A program made the position numbers and the translations under genes. From Myxococcales bacterium (lineage in GTDB: Bacteria > Myxococcota_A > UBA9042), in NCBI GenBank assembly GCA_947491025.1, contig CANLIC010000015.1, forward strand, positions 1 to 64,000: 64,000 nt of DNA, written 5' to 3'. The notes below the pieces were generated by a model. The model saw nothing but the letters and a program-made list of their open reading frames with translations, was not told the DNA's origin and did not search any database. This document shows, piece after piece, positions 16,868 to 26,565 of this stretch (within the stretch, counting starts at the first letter, position 1; every line of letters starts with the position of its first letter).

Positions 16868-19615
16868 ATGCACTTCGGACGCTTCGAGCTCCTGGAGCGA
16901 ATTGGCGTCGGCGGCATGGCCGAAGTCTGGAAGGCCCGCGTCGGCGGTGTCGGCGGCTTCGAGAAGATCGTCGTCGTCAAGAAGATCCTGCCGGCCTTTG
17001 CTCAGAACAAGACCTTCATCGAGATGCTGCTGGCCGAAGCGCGGCTCTGCGCCGTACTGCATCACACCAATATCGTCCAGACCTTTGAGAACGGCGAGTT
17101 CCAGGGCCAGTACTACATCGCGATGGAGTGGGTCTCCGGCCACGATCTCTTCAAGATCTTGAGCCGAGCCACCGGCGTCAATCGCCGACTGCCCGTGGAG
17201 ATCTGCCTCTTCATCGCCGCCGAAGTCGCCAAAGGACTCGCCTACGCGCATGGCGCCAAGGACAACCAGGGCCGGCCCCTCCACATCATCCACCGGGACG
17301 TCTCGCCCTCGAACGTGCTCGTCAGCGACGCCGGTGAGGTCAAGGTGATGGACTTCGGCGTGGCCCGCGCCCAGGCCGACGGCCAGAACCGCGATGGCCA
17401 GTCACGCGCCGGCGTCCTCAAGGGCAAGCTCGGCTACATGTCGCCGGAGCAGGTGACCGGCCAGCCCTTTGACCATCGATCCGACGTGTTCTCGCTCGGC
17501 ATCATCCTCTACGAGGCGATTACCCTCAAGCGGCTCTTCCTCGGCCGAACCGACCTCGAGACCTTGGTCAATATCCGCGACGCGAGAATTGAACATAAAT
17601 TCCGAAAGCATAGCTACATCGAGGAGCCGGTCCGGATCGTCTTGCGTCGCGCGCTGGCCCGCAACCCCGAAGAGCGCTACGCGACCGCGCTCGAGATGCA
17701 CGATGACATCGTCAACCTGCTCTTTGAACAGAAGATCCAGGTCACGAACCGGACGGTGACGTATTTTCTGAACGAACTCTTCGACCCAGCGCTCGAGGTG
17801 GCCGATCAGACGCAGCTCGGCGACGAGGCCGGCGGTCCGCCGCCCGTGCTTCTGGCGCCCGTCCCGCGCTCTTCGATGCCGCCGATCTCGAGCCGCATGG
17901 CGTCGCCGACCGCCGGCGATCCGCCCGTGCAGTCCCTCTCGTTCAGCGCCGACGAGATCTCGCGCCAGCGCGCCGAAATCGCGCGGCGACGCCAAGAGGC
18001 GATGCGGCCGCTGGCCTCGGCTCCGCCATCCGATGCCAACAGCGATCCGGGGACTTCGGTACGTGCCGAGACGACTCAGGTTGAGCTCGGCGGCGTGCCA
18101 TCGCGACGCTCGTCGCGCGTCGCGCTGGGACCCGATCTGAACGACGAGGCGCTTGAGAACGATCTCAACGGTGTCGCCGGTCGTGGGGCGCCTCCGGTCA
18201 CCCACGGCGAGGGCCGCGCGTCCGCAGCTGGCGGTCAGGCCTTCGCGCTGCCGGCGACCGGCTCGTTCGACGCGTCTTCGCCTTCTTCGTTCACTGCCCG
18301 ACGCACGTCGACGTCCTCCCCTTCGGCCAGCCAGGCGCCCGCGCGAGCGGCTGCGCCGGTCGCTGGGGGGGACGCCGGGGTGGGCGTTCAGGCCGCGTCG
18401 ATGGAGTCTGCCCAGGCTCCCTTGCCTCGCAACGCCTACGCACAGTTCGGCGGAATCGTTGCTCAGCCGGAACGCGCAACGCCCCTCCCGGCTGCCCCGC
18501 CGGCCGCCACGGCCATGCCCGCCGCGTCGCTCCAGCGCGCCGAGTCGCCTGCCCATGCGCAGCCGGCAAGCGGCCAGGCGAACAGCGCCTTGCGCCCGGT
18601 TCACCGCGCCTCTGGACAGCGCGCGCATGCCGTCTCGCAGGTTCAGACGGCGGCCATGCAGGCGGTCACCGGCGGTCCGATCAACGACGCCAGCCGGCCC
18701 TACCACATTCGCACCGGCGACAATCACGTCCTAGGGCCGATGTCGGAAGCCGCCCTCATCAACATGATCCGGAGCCGGAGCGTCACCCCGGACGACGCGG
18801 TGAGCCTCTCGTCGCGCCCATTTGCGGCGCTGCGCGAGGTGACGCACCTGCGCCTCTTGGTCGAGGAGCTGATCGGCAAGCGCGGCGAGCCAACCGCCGA
18901 GGGGCCCATCTCGCGGGTCGCCTTCCCGGAACTGGTCTTTCAGCTCTACGCCGACCGCGCCACAGGCTGCCTGGAGATGCACCGCGACCTCGCGGTCAAG
19001 AGCATCTACTTCCGCCGTGGCCGTCCGCAGCACATCGCCAGCAATCAGCGCTCCGAGATGCTTGGGCAATTCCTGGTGAGCCAGGGCTTTGTGAGCCAGG
19101 GCGACGTCGACTTGGCGGTCGATCAGGCGCACGCGACGGGTGGCCGGCTGGGCGACATCTTGGTGGGCCTCCGCCTCATCAAGCCGTACCAGCTCTACCA
19201 GGTGCTGGAGCGCCAGTTCCGCGCGAAATTCATCGATGCTTTCAGCTGGGAAGGCGGCGAGTACCGCTTCTATCCTTCCGAACCGGCGCCTGAAGACATC
19301 GTGCCGCTCGACCTCGATCCGATCTCGACCCTCGTCGAAGGCGTGCGCTCCCACCTGCCGCTCTCGGTCCTCGAGCCCTACTTTGAAGTGTTCCTCGACG
19401 CCCCCTACCGTCGCAATCGCAATGCGCGGATCTCCGTCGAATCGCTCCGCTTTCAGGCGCGCGAGGCCAAGGCGCTCGGGCTCTTGCTCTCCTCGCGGAC
19501 GCTGCGCGAAGCTGTCGATGAGCGCTGCACCAGTCGCCAGCAGAAGCTCGCCATTTTGCACGTGTTGCTGCTGATGAACCAGACCGGATTGCTGACGTTC
19601 GGCGACGAAGGTTGA
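16868..19615 (+). CDS. Ser/Thr protein kinase with GYF-like and DUF4388 domains
   Basis: 915 residues. The N-terminal kinase domain (1 to about 300) is complete: glycine loop IGVGGMAEVW, lysine VVKK (Lys38), HRDVSPSN (Asp144), DFGVAR (162-167), then YMSPEQ. A Pro/Ala/Ser-rich linker of about 300 residues follows. A GYF_2-like module (about 605-665, YHIRTGDNHVLGPMSE) precedes a DUF4388/PATAN-like C-terminus (about 680-830). No membrane helix is evident, so it is probably a cytoplasmic eukaryotic-type kinase of the myxobacterial kind. The gene ends in a 4-nt TTGA overlap with the next gene. The FHA protein at 9.2-10.6 kb is a possible phosphopeptide reader. Confidence 0.93.
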   Translation: MHFGRFELLERIGVGGMAEVWKARVGGVGGFEKIVVVKKILPAFAQNKTFIEMLLAEARLCAVLHHTNIVQTFENGEFQGQYYIAMEWVSGHDLFKILSRATGVNRRLPVEICLFIAAEVAKGLAYAHGAKDNQGRPLHIIHRDVSPSNVLVSDAGEVKVMDFGVARAQADGQNRDGQSRAGVLKGKLGYMSPEQVTGQPFDHRSDVFSLGIILYEAITLKRLFLGRTDLETLVNIRDARIEHKFRKHSYIEEPVRIVLRRALARNPEERYATALEMHDDIVNLLFEQKIQVTNRTVTYFLNELFDPALEVADQTQLGDEAGGPPPVLLAPVPRSSMPPISSRMASPTAGDPPVQSLSFSADEISRQRAEIARRRQEAMRPLASAPPSDANSDPGTSVRAETTQVELGGVPSRRSSRVALGPDLNDEALENDLNGVAGRGAPPVTHGEGRASAAGGQAFALPATGSFDASSPSSFTARRTSTSSPSASQAPARAAAPVAGGDAGVGVQAASMESAQAPLPRNAYAQFGGIVAQPERATPLPAAPPAATAMPAASLQRAESPAHAQPASGQANSALRPVHRASGQRAHAVSQVQTAAMQAVTGGPINDASRPYHIRTGDNHVLGPMSEAALINMIRSRSVTPDDAVSLSSRPFAALREVTHLRLLVEELIGKRGEPTAEGPISRVAFPELVFQLYADRATGCLEMHRDLAVKSIYFRRGRPQHIASNQRSEMLGQFLVSQGFVSQGDVDLAVDQAHATGGRLGDILVGLRLIKPYQLYQVLERQFRAKFIDAFSWEGGEYRFYPSEPAPEDIVPLDLDPISTLVEGVRSHLPLSVLEPYFEVFLDAPYRRNRNARISVESLRFQAREAKALGLLLSSRTLREAVDERCTSRQQKLAILHVLLLMNQTGLLTFGDEG

Positions 19616-20442
19616 GCCCCACCGTGCTGGTCCTTGGCCACCGCGGCGCGCGCTGGCGTGCCCTCGAAAATACGGTCGCCGCCCTGCGCATCGCCTATGA
19701 AGAGGGCGCAGACGGGGTCGAGTTCGACGTGCAGGTCAGCCAGGACGGCGAGCCTGTCCTCTTTCACGACGACTCGCTCGCCGACACTACGGGACGCGAC
19801 GCAGAGGTCGCCGCCTTGCCGCTGCGCGAGCTGAGCCAACTCGAGGTGCGCGACCGCCACGGCCACCACGGCCGCATCGAGCACCTCGACGCCGCGATTG
19901 AGCTGCTGATCGAGCGGGGCGGCGTCTGCAACCTCGAGCTGAAGGTCGTCGGCGGCAGCGGTCCGCGCCTTGTCGAGGCCGTCGTCCGCCGCCTTCAGGC
20001 CGCCGGCCTGCTGCCGAGCGTCCGGGCCCAAGCTCCTGCCGCCGGGCAAGCCGCTGGCCCCGGGCCCGGCTGGGTTGTCTCCAGCTTCCACCGGCCGACT
20101 CTGGAGCGCTGTGTCGGCGCTGGCCTGACCCTGGACCTCGCCGCCCTCATCGACGACGAGCCCTGCGATTTTGCGGCCCTCGGTGGTGCCAATGACCTGG
20201 CCGTGGCCGCGCTCGCCGTCGCTGCCGCCAGTACGCGTGGAGGCCTCCGCGCCATTCATCCGCACCATGGACTGGTCGACTCGGCGCGGCTCGAGCTGTG
20301 GCGCAGCGCTGGGTGCCAGGTCCGGCCGTGGACGGTGAACTCGCCGACCCGCTGGGCCCAGCTCCGCGAGGCCGGCATCGACGCCCTGATCACCGACGAT
20401 CCCGGCGGGGCGCGGGCGTACCTGGACCGCGCCGCCCCTTGA
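19612..20442 (+). CDS. glycerophosphodiester phosphodiesterase
   Basis: A 276-residue GDPD-family enzyme that should hydrolyse glycerophosphodiesters to glycerol 3-phosphate and an alcohol. Catalytic and metal residues are visible: GHRG (His10, Arg11), Glu19, EFDVQ (Glu37, Asp39) and His52 in LFHD; NLELK and the C-terminal WTVN are also family marks. No signal peptide is seen, pointing to a cytoplasmic UgpQ-like form. The likely start is TTG at 19612, overlapping the kinase stop. A GTG at 19624 (giving a protein starting just before LVLGHRG) is a good alternative. Confidence 0.9.
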   Translation: MSPTVLVLGHRGARWRALENTVAALRIAYEEGADGVEFDVQVSQDGEPVLFHDDSLADTTGRDAEVAALPLRELSQLEVRDRHGHHGRIEHLDAAIELLIERGGVCNLELKVVGGSGPRLVEAVVRRLQAAGLLPSVRAQAPAAGQAAGPGPGWVVSSFHRPTLERCVGAGLTLDLAALIDDEPCDFAALGGANDLAVAALAVAAASTRGGLRAIHPHHGLVDSARLELWRSAGCQVRPWTVNSPTRWAQLREAGIDALITDDPGGARAYLDRAAP

Positions 20443-20530
20443 TGTACCGCCACAGGATGTGCCACCCCCGGCGGTGCAGCGGCGTGATGCGCCGGCTCGC
20501 AATGGCAGAGACCCCGCAAGGAGACCGCCC

Positions 20531-22669
20531 ATGAGCCAGCCCTCGGCTTCGCCCAACGCAATCAGCTCCGGCCCGTCGCGGTGGCCGCTGGTGGCCGCGC
20601 TCCTGGCGGCGTCGGCAGCAGTCGGCGCAGGCGTCTGGTGGCTGGCCGGGCCGGGCGATGGCGGGCGCTCGGCTGCCGCGGCGGGTGCCGGCGCCTCCGC
20701 CCCTGCCGACGCCTCGCCCAACGCGTGGCGCGCGATCTGGACGGCCGCCGGTCTGCCCGGTGAAGCCTCGCGGCAACCCGATGCCAAGGGTCCCGCGCTT
20801 GGCGGCCTGCGCCTCGGTGACGGTCCGGCGATCGCCGCCCAAGTCCAGGCATGGCAGCGTGACGGGCGCTTGCTGCCGCTCCATTCTCGGACCCGCCGCC
20901 GCACACCGGTGGTCGACGCCGAGGCCCTGGCCACTGCCCTGGTCGGCGCGGCTCCGGCGGCAACGGCGCCAGTCGTCGGTGGCGACGCGGGGCCAAGCGC
21001 CCCCGACGCTGCCGTCCCAGCGGTCGAGGTCCAGCCCGTCGAAGTGGCCATGCTCGTCCTGGGTCTGGCACGCGCCGCCAACCTCCCCGCCCAGGCGCAG
21101 CGGCTGCAGGTGCCGGTTGAAACGCCTCTGATGGCCAGTCGGAGCGCCTTTGGCGTCGCCATCGGTCCGACGCTGGTGCGCATCTTCGGTGCGACCGGCG
21201 CGGCCACGCCGATCGCGGAGGCCGAATTCATCGCGCTGTGGGTCGTGCAGCGCGCCCACGGCGCCCGCGTCCTCGGTGACTTCGCCGCCGCCCACCGCGA
21301 CCTGGCGCTCGCCGAGCAGCTGCACCCCGGGTTGCCCGCCGCGCTCTTTGCTCGGGGCGTCTTGCAGCTGGAGCAAGGGCTGGTCGACCGTGGCGTCGAG
21401 ACCTGTGAGGCAGCGCTCGCCCGCGCCGACGACCCGATGGCGCGCTTGATGCTCGCCGACGTCCTCGCCAGCCACGACAAACCCTTCAAGGCCTTCGAGA
21501 TGGTCGAAGCCGCGCTCGCCCGCCACCCCGATCTGGCCGAAGCGCACGTCGCGCGCGGGCTGCTGCGCGCCGGTCGTGTGGCCGGAGCACCCGAGGCAGA
21601 GCGAGCCGGTCTACGGGCGTCGGCGCTAGAGAGCTTCCAGCGGGCGCGGGCCTTGGATCCCGGCGTCCCGGGCGCGCTCAGCGGCCTCGCCCAGCTGGAC
21701 CTCATCGCCGGCGATGAGGAGGCCGCCGTCCAGCGCCTGGCCTCCGCTGTCACCGCCACCGACGACGCCGACGCCGAAGCCCTGTTGGCGCAACTTCGCC
21801 TGAAGCGCGGCGAGTACGAGGCCGCCATCGCCACACTCCAGGCGCGCCCCCGGCGCAGCGAGGAGCGTTGGTGGATTCTGCTGGTTCAAGCGCGGATGCA
21901 GGCCGGCCAGACCGAGGCCGCGCTGCAAGACGCTGACGCCGCGGCGGTCGCGTTGCCGGTTTCGCGCCAGGTCGCCCTGCTGCGCGCCCAACTTCTGCGC
22001 AAGCTCGGCAAGCTCGAGGCGGCCCTCGCGGCCATGGCACCGTTGGATGCGGCCCTTGGCGAAGAAGGCGCGCGCTACCAGGCGATGCGGGCCGAGCTCT
22101 TGCTGGAGAGCGACCGGGGCGCCGAGGCCATCGCGGCGCTCAAGCGAGCCGAGGTCCTGGACCCCCATCAGAAAGAGGCGGCGCTGCTCCTCATCTTGGC
22201 CTATGCCCGCGCCGGCCTTGCCACCGAGCGTGACGCAGCCGTCGAGCGCGTGCTCGGCCGGGGCGACGCCAACCACGAGGAGATCGCGACGCTGCTGCTG
22301 GAGGCCGGCGATGCTGCCAGCGCCGAGGCGGTCCTCGAGAGCGCGCTGCGCTCCCTCGCACCCGCCTTGGAAGCCGCCCGCCGCGCCGGGGCGTTGTTGG
22401 CGATGATCCTCGTCGCTTCCGACCGCGCGCCCGCCGCCAACGCGCTTCGCGACCGCCTCGTGAAGTCCGCCGGCGGCGAAGCCACCGAGCCAGGACGGGC
22501 CGTGCGTGCCGCCCTCGACGAGGCGATCAAAGGCGCCGAAGCCGAGCTGCGGGAGATGCAGCGCGAGGGCGCTCAGCAGCCCCCCGGTGGCGCGCCAGAT
22601 GCGCCCGCGGACGCCGATCGCCCCAAGGAGCCCGCAGGCGGCACAGCCGCTCCAGGAGCCGCACCGTGA
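20531..22669 (+). CDS. membrane-anchored TPR protein
   Basis: 712 residues. A short N-terminal cytoplasmic part is followed by one membrane helix (about 18-41) and then a region up to about residue 210 without known domain. The remainder is helical repeats of the TPR type (for example LAEQLHPGLPAALFARGVLQLEQG and repeats near 350-600). The Pro/Ala-rich tail is probably disordered. A scaffold or chaperone role is likely; no catalytic motif is visible. The start ATG follows AGGAG. Its stop overlaps the GTG of the next gene (GTGA), so they form a translational unit. Confidence 0.85.
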   Translation: MSQPSASPNAISSGPSRWPLVAALLAASAAVGAGVWWLAGPGDGGRSAAAAGAGASAPADASPNAWRAIWTAAGLPGEASRQPDAKGPALGGLRLGDGPAIAAQVQAWQRDGRLLPLHSRTRRRTPVVDAEALATALVGAAPAATAPVVGGDAGPSAPDAAVPAVEVQPVEVAMLVLGLARAANLPAQAQRLQVPVETPLMASRSAFGVAIGPTLVRIFGATGAATPIAEAEFIALWVVQRAHGARVLGDFAAAHRDLALAEQLHPGLPAALFARGVLQLEQGLVDRGVETCEAALARADDPMARLMLADVLASHDKPFKAFEMVEAALARHPDLAEAHVARGLLRAGRVAGAPEAERAGLRASALESFQRARALDPGVPGALSGLAQLDLIAGDEEAAVQRLASAVTATDDADAEALLAQLRLKRGEYEAAIATLQARPRRSEERWWILLVQARMQAGQTEAALQDADAAAVALPVSRQVALLRAQLLRKLGKLEAALAAMAPLDAALGEEGARYQAMRAELLLESDRGAEAIAALKRAEVLDPHQKEAALLLILAYARAGLATERDAAVERVLGRGDANHEEIATLLLEAGDAASAEAVLESALRSLAPALEAARRAGALLAMILVASDRAPAANALRDRLVKSAGGEATEPGRAVRAALDEAIKGAEAELREMQREGAQQPPGGAPDAPADADRPKEPAGGTAAPGAAP

Positions 22670-23316
22670 CCGAGGCCCGCGCCGTAACGCTGGTCGCCGC
22701 CGCCGCCGAGGCGCTCGGCCTGCCGGCCTCATCCGTGCGCGAGCGCCTGCCGGAGCTCCTGGCAACCGTCACCCGCCTCGGCGCCCGCTGGAACCTCGTC
22801 GGCGCGGCGACTCCGGAGGCGATCGCCCGCGAGCATGTCGTCGAGGCCCTCGCCATCGGCGCCGCCTGCAGCGCCGTCGGTCTGCAGCCGGCACGTTTCG
22901 TCGACATCGGCGCTGGCGCAGGCGTCGAGACCTGCGTCCTGTTGCTCTTGTGGCCGCAGGCGCAGGCCGTCGCGCTCGAGCCCCGGCAGCGGCGCGCCGA
23001 CTGCATTGAGGTGCTCGCCGACGCGGTTGGGGTGGGTCGCCGGCTGCGGGTCGTTCGCCAGCGCCTGGCCAAAGGCAGCGCGCTTGAGCCTGCTGACCTC
23101 GCCGTGTCGCGCGCCACCTTGCCGCTGCCGGAGTGGCTCGAAGTCGGCGCGGACCTGGTTGTCCCAGGCGGATGCCTCGGCCTGCACCACGCCGCCGACC
23201 TGCCGTTGGACCCGCTGCCGAACCCGGCCGTGTGGCGCCGGGCGACGACCCTGGCCGTGCCCACCCGCCCGACACACGCAGTAACGCTGGTCCGCCGATG
23301 CACCACGACTGGCTAG
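22666..23316 (+). CDS. divergent RsmG (GidB)-like methyltransferase
   Basis: 216 residues that follow the RsmG plan: RWNLVGAATPEAIAREHVVEAL (family NLT...E...H..DSL region), SAM motif I VDIGAGAGVETCVLLL, an acidic strand end ALEPRQRR, and SRATLPLPEWLEVGADLVVPGG. RsmG methylates G527 of 16S rRNA in the 530 loop. Here the usual GSGAGFPG motif is altered (GAGAGVET), and the gene is not beside mnmG or parA, so it may be a paralogue with another target. The GTG start overlaps the previous stop. Confidence 0.7.
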   Translation: MTEARAVTLVAAAAEALGLPASSVRERLPELLATVTRLGARWNLVGAATPEAIAREHVVEALAIGAACSAVGLQPARFVDIGAGAGVETCVLLLLWPQAQAVALEPRQRRADCIEVLADAVGVGRRLRVVRQRLAKGSALEPADLAVSRATLPLPEWLEVGADLVVPGGCLGLHHAADLPLDPLPNPAVWRRATTLAVPTRPTHAVTLVRRCTTTG

Positions 23317-23439
23317 GTTTCGTGACGATGCTGGCAACCGATCTACTGTTTTGGCCGCCGCTGGGTTAGCCTGCGGCGCACGCGGCTGTTCTGTAGCGGC
23401 CCGCGGTGTGTGGCTGCCGGTGCGTCAGGAGGCGGTGCG

Positions 23440-24546
23440 ATGGTCGATGCTGAGCTGCTCGATGAACTCGACGACGCAACACGGGCAGCGATCGAGGGCA
23501 GCGACAATGAGGCCGCTGTGGCGGCGATCCTCCAGGAGATCGAGGCCCTGCCCGCGTTCACAGCGCTCGTGCGCGACCGATCGCGCTGGCTGGCAGCGAT
23601 TCAGCTGCGGTTTGCCCACTGGGAGGAGAGCTGGGAGCCAGCGCTCGAGCCCCGCCTGCTCTTGGCCATCGCGCAGACCGCGCTCGCCGCCCACGAGACC
23701 GCCGCCGCCCTGACTGCGTTGTCGCAAGCGGTGGAGCTGGCGGAAGAGCTGGAGTGCGGCGTCGAGGAAATCAAGGCGCGTGCGCTGCGGCTGCCCTGGT
23801 TGCCGGCAGACCAGGCCCAGGCCGAAATCGTGACCCTCGACGAGCGCCTGCTCGTCCACCGCGACGTCGGCGCCGACGCCATGGCCCATGTCCACCTCAG
23901 CCGCGCCGCGATCTACGCTCGCAGCGAGGCGTGGGATGGCGTACGGGTCGAGCTCGCCGGCGTCGGCCGCCTGGCCCTGCCACGCGACGAACGAATCACT
24001 TGGGTTGCCTACACCAGCCAGCTGCTGCTGGTCCGGATGGGTCTTCGCACGCAACAGCGCGCCGCCGCGGCCCAGGCCCTGATGGAGGCCGCTCGCATCG
24101 CCGCTGAGCTCGGCAGCCATGCCGAACTCGCCAACCTGCAGGCCTTGGTCGCTGCGTTCGCCGTCCGCACCGGATCGTTCGAGGCGGCGATCCTGCACGC
24201 CGGCAACGCCATCGACGCCCTCGCCGAGTCGTCGATTACGCAGCCACAGCCCGATCCGTGGCTCGGCTTGCCCTTTGACATCGCCGCCGAGCGACAGGTC
24301 GCTGGCGCCATTCGCGCTACGGCAGAGTCCGCGATTGCGGCGCAGGAGGCGGGCGATCGCACCGCGTTCCTGCTCGCGGTGACCGTGCTGGTCGCCCTCT
24401 ACCTCGCTTCCGATCGCGCGCCTGAGGCGCTTGACGCGCTCAACGAGGCGCAGCAAGCGGCAGCAGATCTCGGCGATGGCGCTGCGCGCGCCCTGATCCG
24501 CAGCATCTCTGAGTCGCTGCTTCGCTACATGGGCATGTTGGCCTAG
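23440..24546 (+). CDS. helical-repeat (TPR-like) protein
   Basis: 368 residues, almost wholly alpha-helical by composition, with repeating paired helices such as LLLAIAQTALAAHETAAALTAL and LLVRMGLRTQQRAAAAQAL. No signal peptide or membrane helix. The start at 23440 has AGGAGG 7 nt upstream. The gene converges on proC with 19 nt between stops. No specific function recognised. Confidence 0.8.
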   Translation: MVDAELLDELDDATRAAIEGSDNEAAVAAILQEIEALPAFTALVRDRSRWLAAIQLRFAHWEESWEPALEPRLLLAIAQTALAAHETAAALTALSQAVELAEELECGVEEIKARALRLPWLPADQAQAEIVTLDERLLVHRDVGADAMAHVHLSRAAIYARSEAWDGVRVELAGVGRLALPRDERITWVAYTSQLLLVRMGLRTQQRAAAAQALMEAARIAAELGSHAELANLQALVAAFAVRTGSFEAAILHAGNAIDALAESSITQPQPDPWLGLPFDIAAERQVAGAIRATAESAIAAQEAGDRTAFLLAVTVLVALYLASDRAPEALDALNEAQQAAADLGDGAARALIRSISESLLRYMGMLA

Positions 24547-24565
24547 TCCACGCCGGTTGTGGCCC

Positions 24566-25537
24566 TTACGCCGAAGGCTTGACCGCTGTGGCGCCGATCG
24601 CTCGGCTGCGCGACGCGGCCGCGGCAACCGCCTGCGCCAGCAGCGTTGTCAGCCCCTGCGACCCCGCCGCGTCCGTCCCGCTGGCCTCCCCCGGCAAGAG
24701 CACGCGCAGCGCCGCCTCGGTCGTGCCACCCTTGCTCGTCACTTCAGCGCGCAACACCGCAGGACTACGGGGGTCCGCCGCCAAGAGCGCCGCGGCGCCG
24801 ACGACGACGTCCCGGGCCAGGGCCGTGCTGACCGCGGGGTCGAGGCCGGTGTCGGTCCCAGCCGCTGCCAGCGCTTCCGCAAAGGCGAACACGTAGGCCG
24901 GGCCCGAACCTGCGACCGCGGTGAAGGCGTCGAACTGCGCCTCGGGCAGCCACAGGCCGACGCCGAGCGGCGGCAGCAGCGCGTCCGCGAGCAGCGACGC
25001 AGCGTCGGGGCCGCTCTCGCCGCAGCGGGCGATCAGGCCCCGGCCGACGCGGCAGGGCGTATTCGGCATCCAGCGCTGCCACCGTACGGGGAGCGCGGCG
25101 CTGAGCCCGCCCAGCGAGATGCCGGCGAGGACGCTGATCCAGAGCTGACCCGGCCGCGCCGCGGTGGCCAGCCTAGCCGTCAGCGTCGTCAGCTGCTGTG
25201 GCTTGACCGCCACCAGCACGAGGTCCGCCTCGGCGACCGCGGCCGCGACCTCGGTCGAGATCGCGTCGGTCGTCTGCGCGACGCTCGACCCATCACCCGA
25301 GCCCGCATGCGGACGGCCCGAGGCGTCGACCAGCACGCGTGCGCCGGTGGCCTCGGCCAGCGCTGCGGCGTGTTCCAGGCGGCGGACGACCAAGGTCAGG
25401 CTTTCTGGCGTGAGACTCGCAGTGGCCAGCCAGCGCGACAGCATGGCCTCGGCCATCTTGCCGCAGCCATAGATGAGCAGTCTTGGCGTTGGCCGCCCCG
25501 GCGCTTGCAAGGGCGGCATTTCGGCGACGGCGTTCAC
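24566..25537 (-). CDS. proC: pyrroline-5-carboxylate reductase
   Basis: About 323 residues. It catalyses the last step of proline synthesis, reducing pyrroline-5-carboxylate with NAD(P)H. An N-terminal Rossmann motif LLIYGCGKMAEAM (in place of GxGxMG), VLVAVKPQ, WMPNTPCRVG, AVAGSGPAYVF and the C-terminal EVTSKGGTTEAAL signature are all present. It is somewhat longer than the usual 270 because of an insertion after strand 2 (DASGRPHAGSGDGSS). The GTG at 25537 overlaps the fmt stop as GTGA; an ATG at 25519 is an alternative. It is the last gene of a minus-strand cluster: coiled-coil protein, def, fmt, proC. Confidence 0.92.
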   Translation of the reverse strand: MNAVAEMPPLQAPGRPTPRLLIYGCGKMAEAMLSRWLATASLTPESLTLVVRRLEHAAALAEATGARVLVDASGRPHAGSGDGSSVAQTTDAISTEVAAAVAEADLVLVAVKPQQLTTLTARLATAARPGQLWISVLAGISLGGLSAALPVRWQRWMPNTPCRVGRGLIARCGESGPDAASLLADALLPPLGVGLWLPEAQFDAFTAVAGSGPAYVFAFAEALAAAGTDTGLDPAVSTALARDVVVGAAALLAADPRSPAVLRAEVTSKGGTTEAALRVLLPGEASGTDAAGSQGLTTLLAQAVAAAASRSRAIGATAVKPSA

Positions 25538-26550
25538 GTTCCACCGCCGGCCAGAGGCGCTGCGGCCGGAAGGCCAAGTCGGCTTCCGACCTCGATGCGG
25601 GCGCCTCGAAGTGCGCTTCCAGCGCCCATTCGCCTGCGACCGGGGCGCTGCAGCTCCGTCAGCAGCAAGCCGCCAGCGCCGGTGGCCAACACGCAGTGTT
25701 CGCCGTCGATGGCCAGCAGCGTGCCCGGGGCGGCCTCGGCTTCCACCACGGCGGTGCCCTCGGCGAAGACCTTCCACACCTCTGCCCCGACTTGCAGCTG
25801 GCCGCCCGGCCACGGCGTCATGGCCCGCAGCAGATCGCGCAGCTGCCGCGCCGGCGCCGATAGATCCAGCATCCCCTCGTGCTTCTGGAGCGGTGGTGCC
25901 CAGGTGATGCCGACGTCGGGCTGGGCGACTGGGATGAGCGCTTCCGCCAAGAGCGCCGTCAGCTGGTCCATGAGCAGCGCCGCAGAGAGGTCGGCGAGCC
26001 GCACAGCCAGCGTCGCCGCCGTGTCGTCGGTCGCCACGGCCGTCTCCATTCGCGCCAACTCGGGCCCGGTGTCGAGCCCGGCGTCCATCTGCATCAGGCT
26101 GACGCCGGTTCGCGCATCGCCGGCCTGAATGGCCCGCTGAATCGGTGCTGCGCCACGCCAGCGGGGCAGCAGCGAAGCGTGCAGGTTGACACAGCCCAGG
26201 CGCGGCGCTGCGAGCACGTCTGGGGGCAGAATGCGGCCATAGGCGATGACCACCGCGAGATCGACCTGCGTCGCACGCAACCACGCCGCGACCGCGCCGT
26301 CCTTCAGCCGCGTCGGCTGGGTCACAGGGAGCCCGAGCTCGAGCGCGGCCGACTTGACGGGCGGCGGCGTCAGCGCCAAGTCCCGGCCCTTGGGCCTGTC
26401 TGGCTGGCACAAGACGCCAACGACTTCGACATCCTCCCGACCGTGCAGCGCTCGCAATGTCGGAACGGCAAATTCGGGCGTGCCGAAGAACACGACGCGC
26501 GCGTTGGGCTGCCGTGGGCCTTCAGGCCCGGTCTCTGCCTTTTGGGCCAT
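25534..26550 (-). CDS. fmt: methionyl-tRNA formyltransferase
   Basis: 338 residues. It formylates Met-tRNA-fMet using 10-formyltetrahydrofolate. The motifs FFGTPEFAV (21-29), QPDRPKGR and the catalytic stretch NLHASLLPRWRGAAPI (from Asn122, His124) are intact, followed by a C-terminal OB-like tRNA-binding domain (WKVFAEG to LQRPGRRRM). The length is close to the usual 310-330. It lies 15 nt downstream of def, the common bacterial pairing, and overlaps proC by 4 nt. The substrate tRNA is encoded at 200-276. Confidence 0.96.
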   Translation of the reverse strand: MAQKAETGPEGPRQPNARVVFFGTPEFAVPTLRALHGREDVEVVGVLCQPDRPKGRDLALTPPPVKSAALELGLPVTQPTRLKDGAVAAWLRATQVDLAVVIAYGRILPPDVLAAPRLGCVNLHASLLPRWRGAAPIQRAIQAGDARTGVSLMQMDAGLDTGPELARMETAVATDDTAATLAVRLADLSAALLMDQLTALLAEALIPVAQPDVGITWAPPLQKHEGMLDLSAPARQLRDLLRAMTPWPGGQLQVGAEVWKVFAEGTAVVEAEAAPGTLLAIDGEHCVLATGAGGLLLTELQRPGRRRMGAGSALRGARIEVGSRLGLPAAAPLAGGGT

Positions 26551-26565
26551 GTCAGGCGTCCACGG

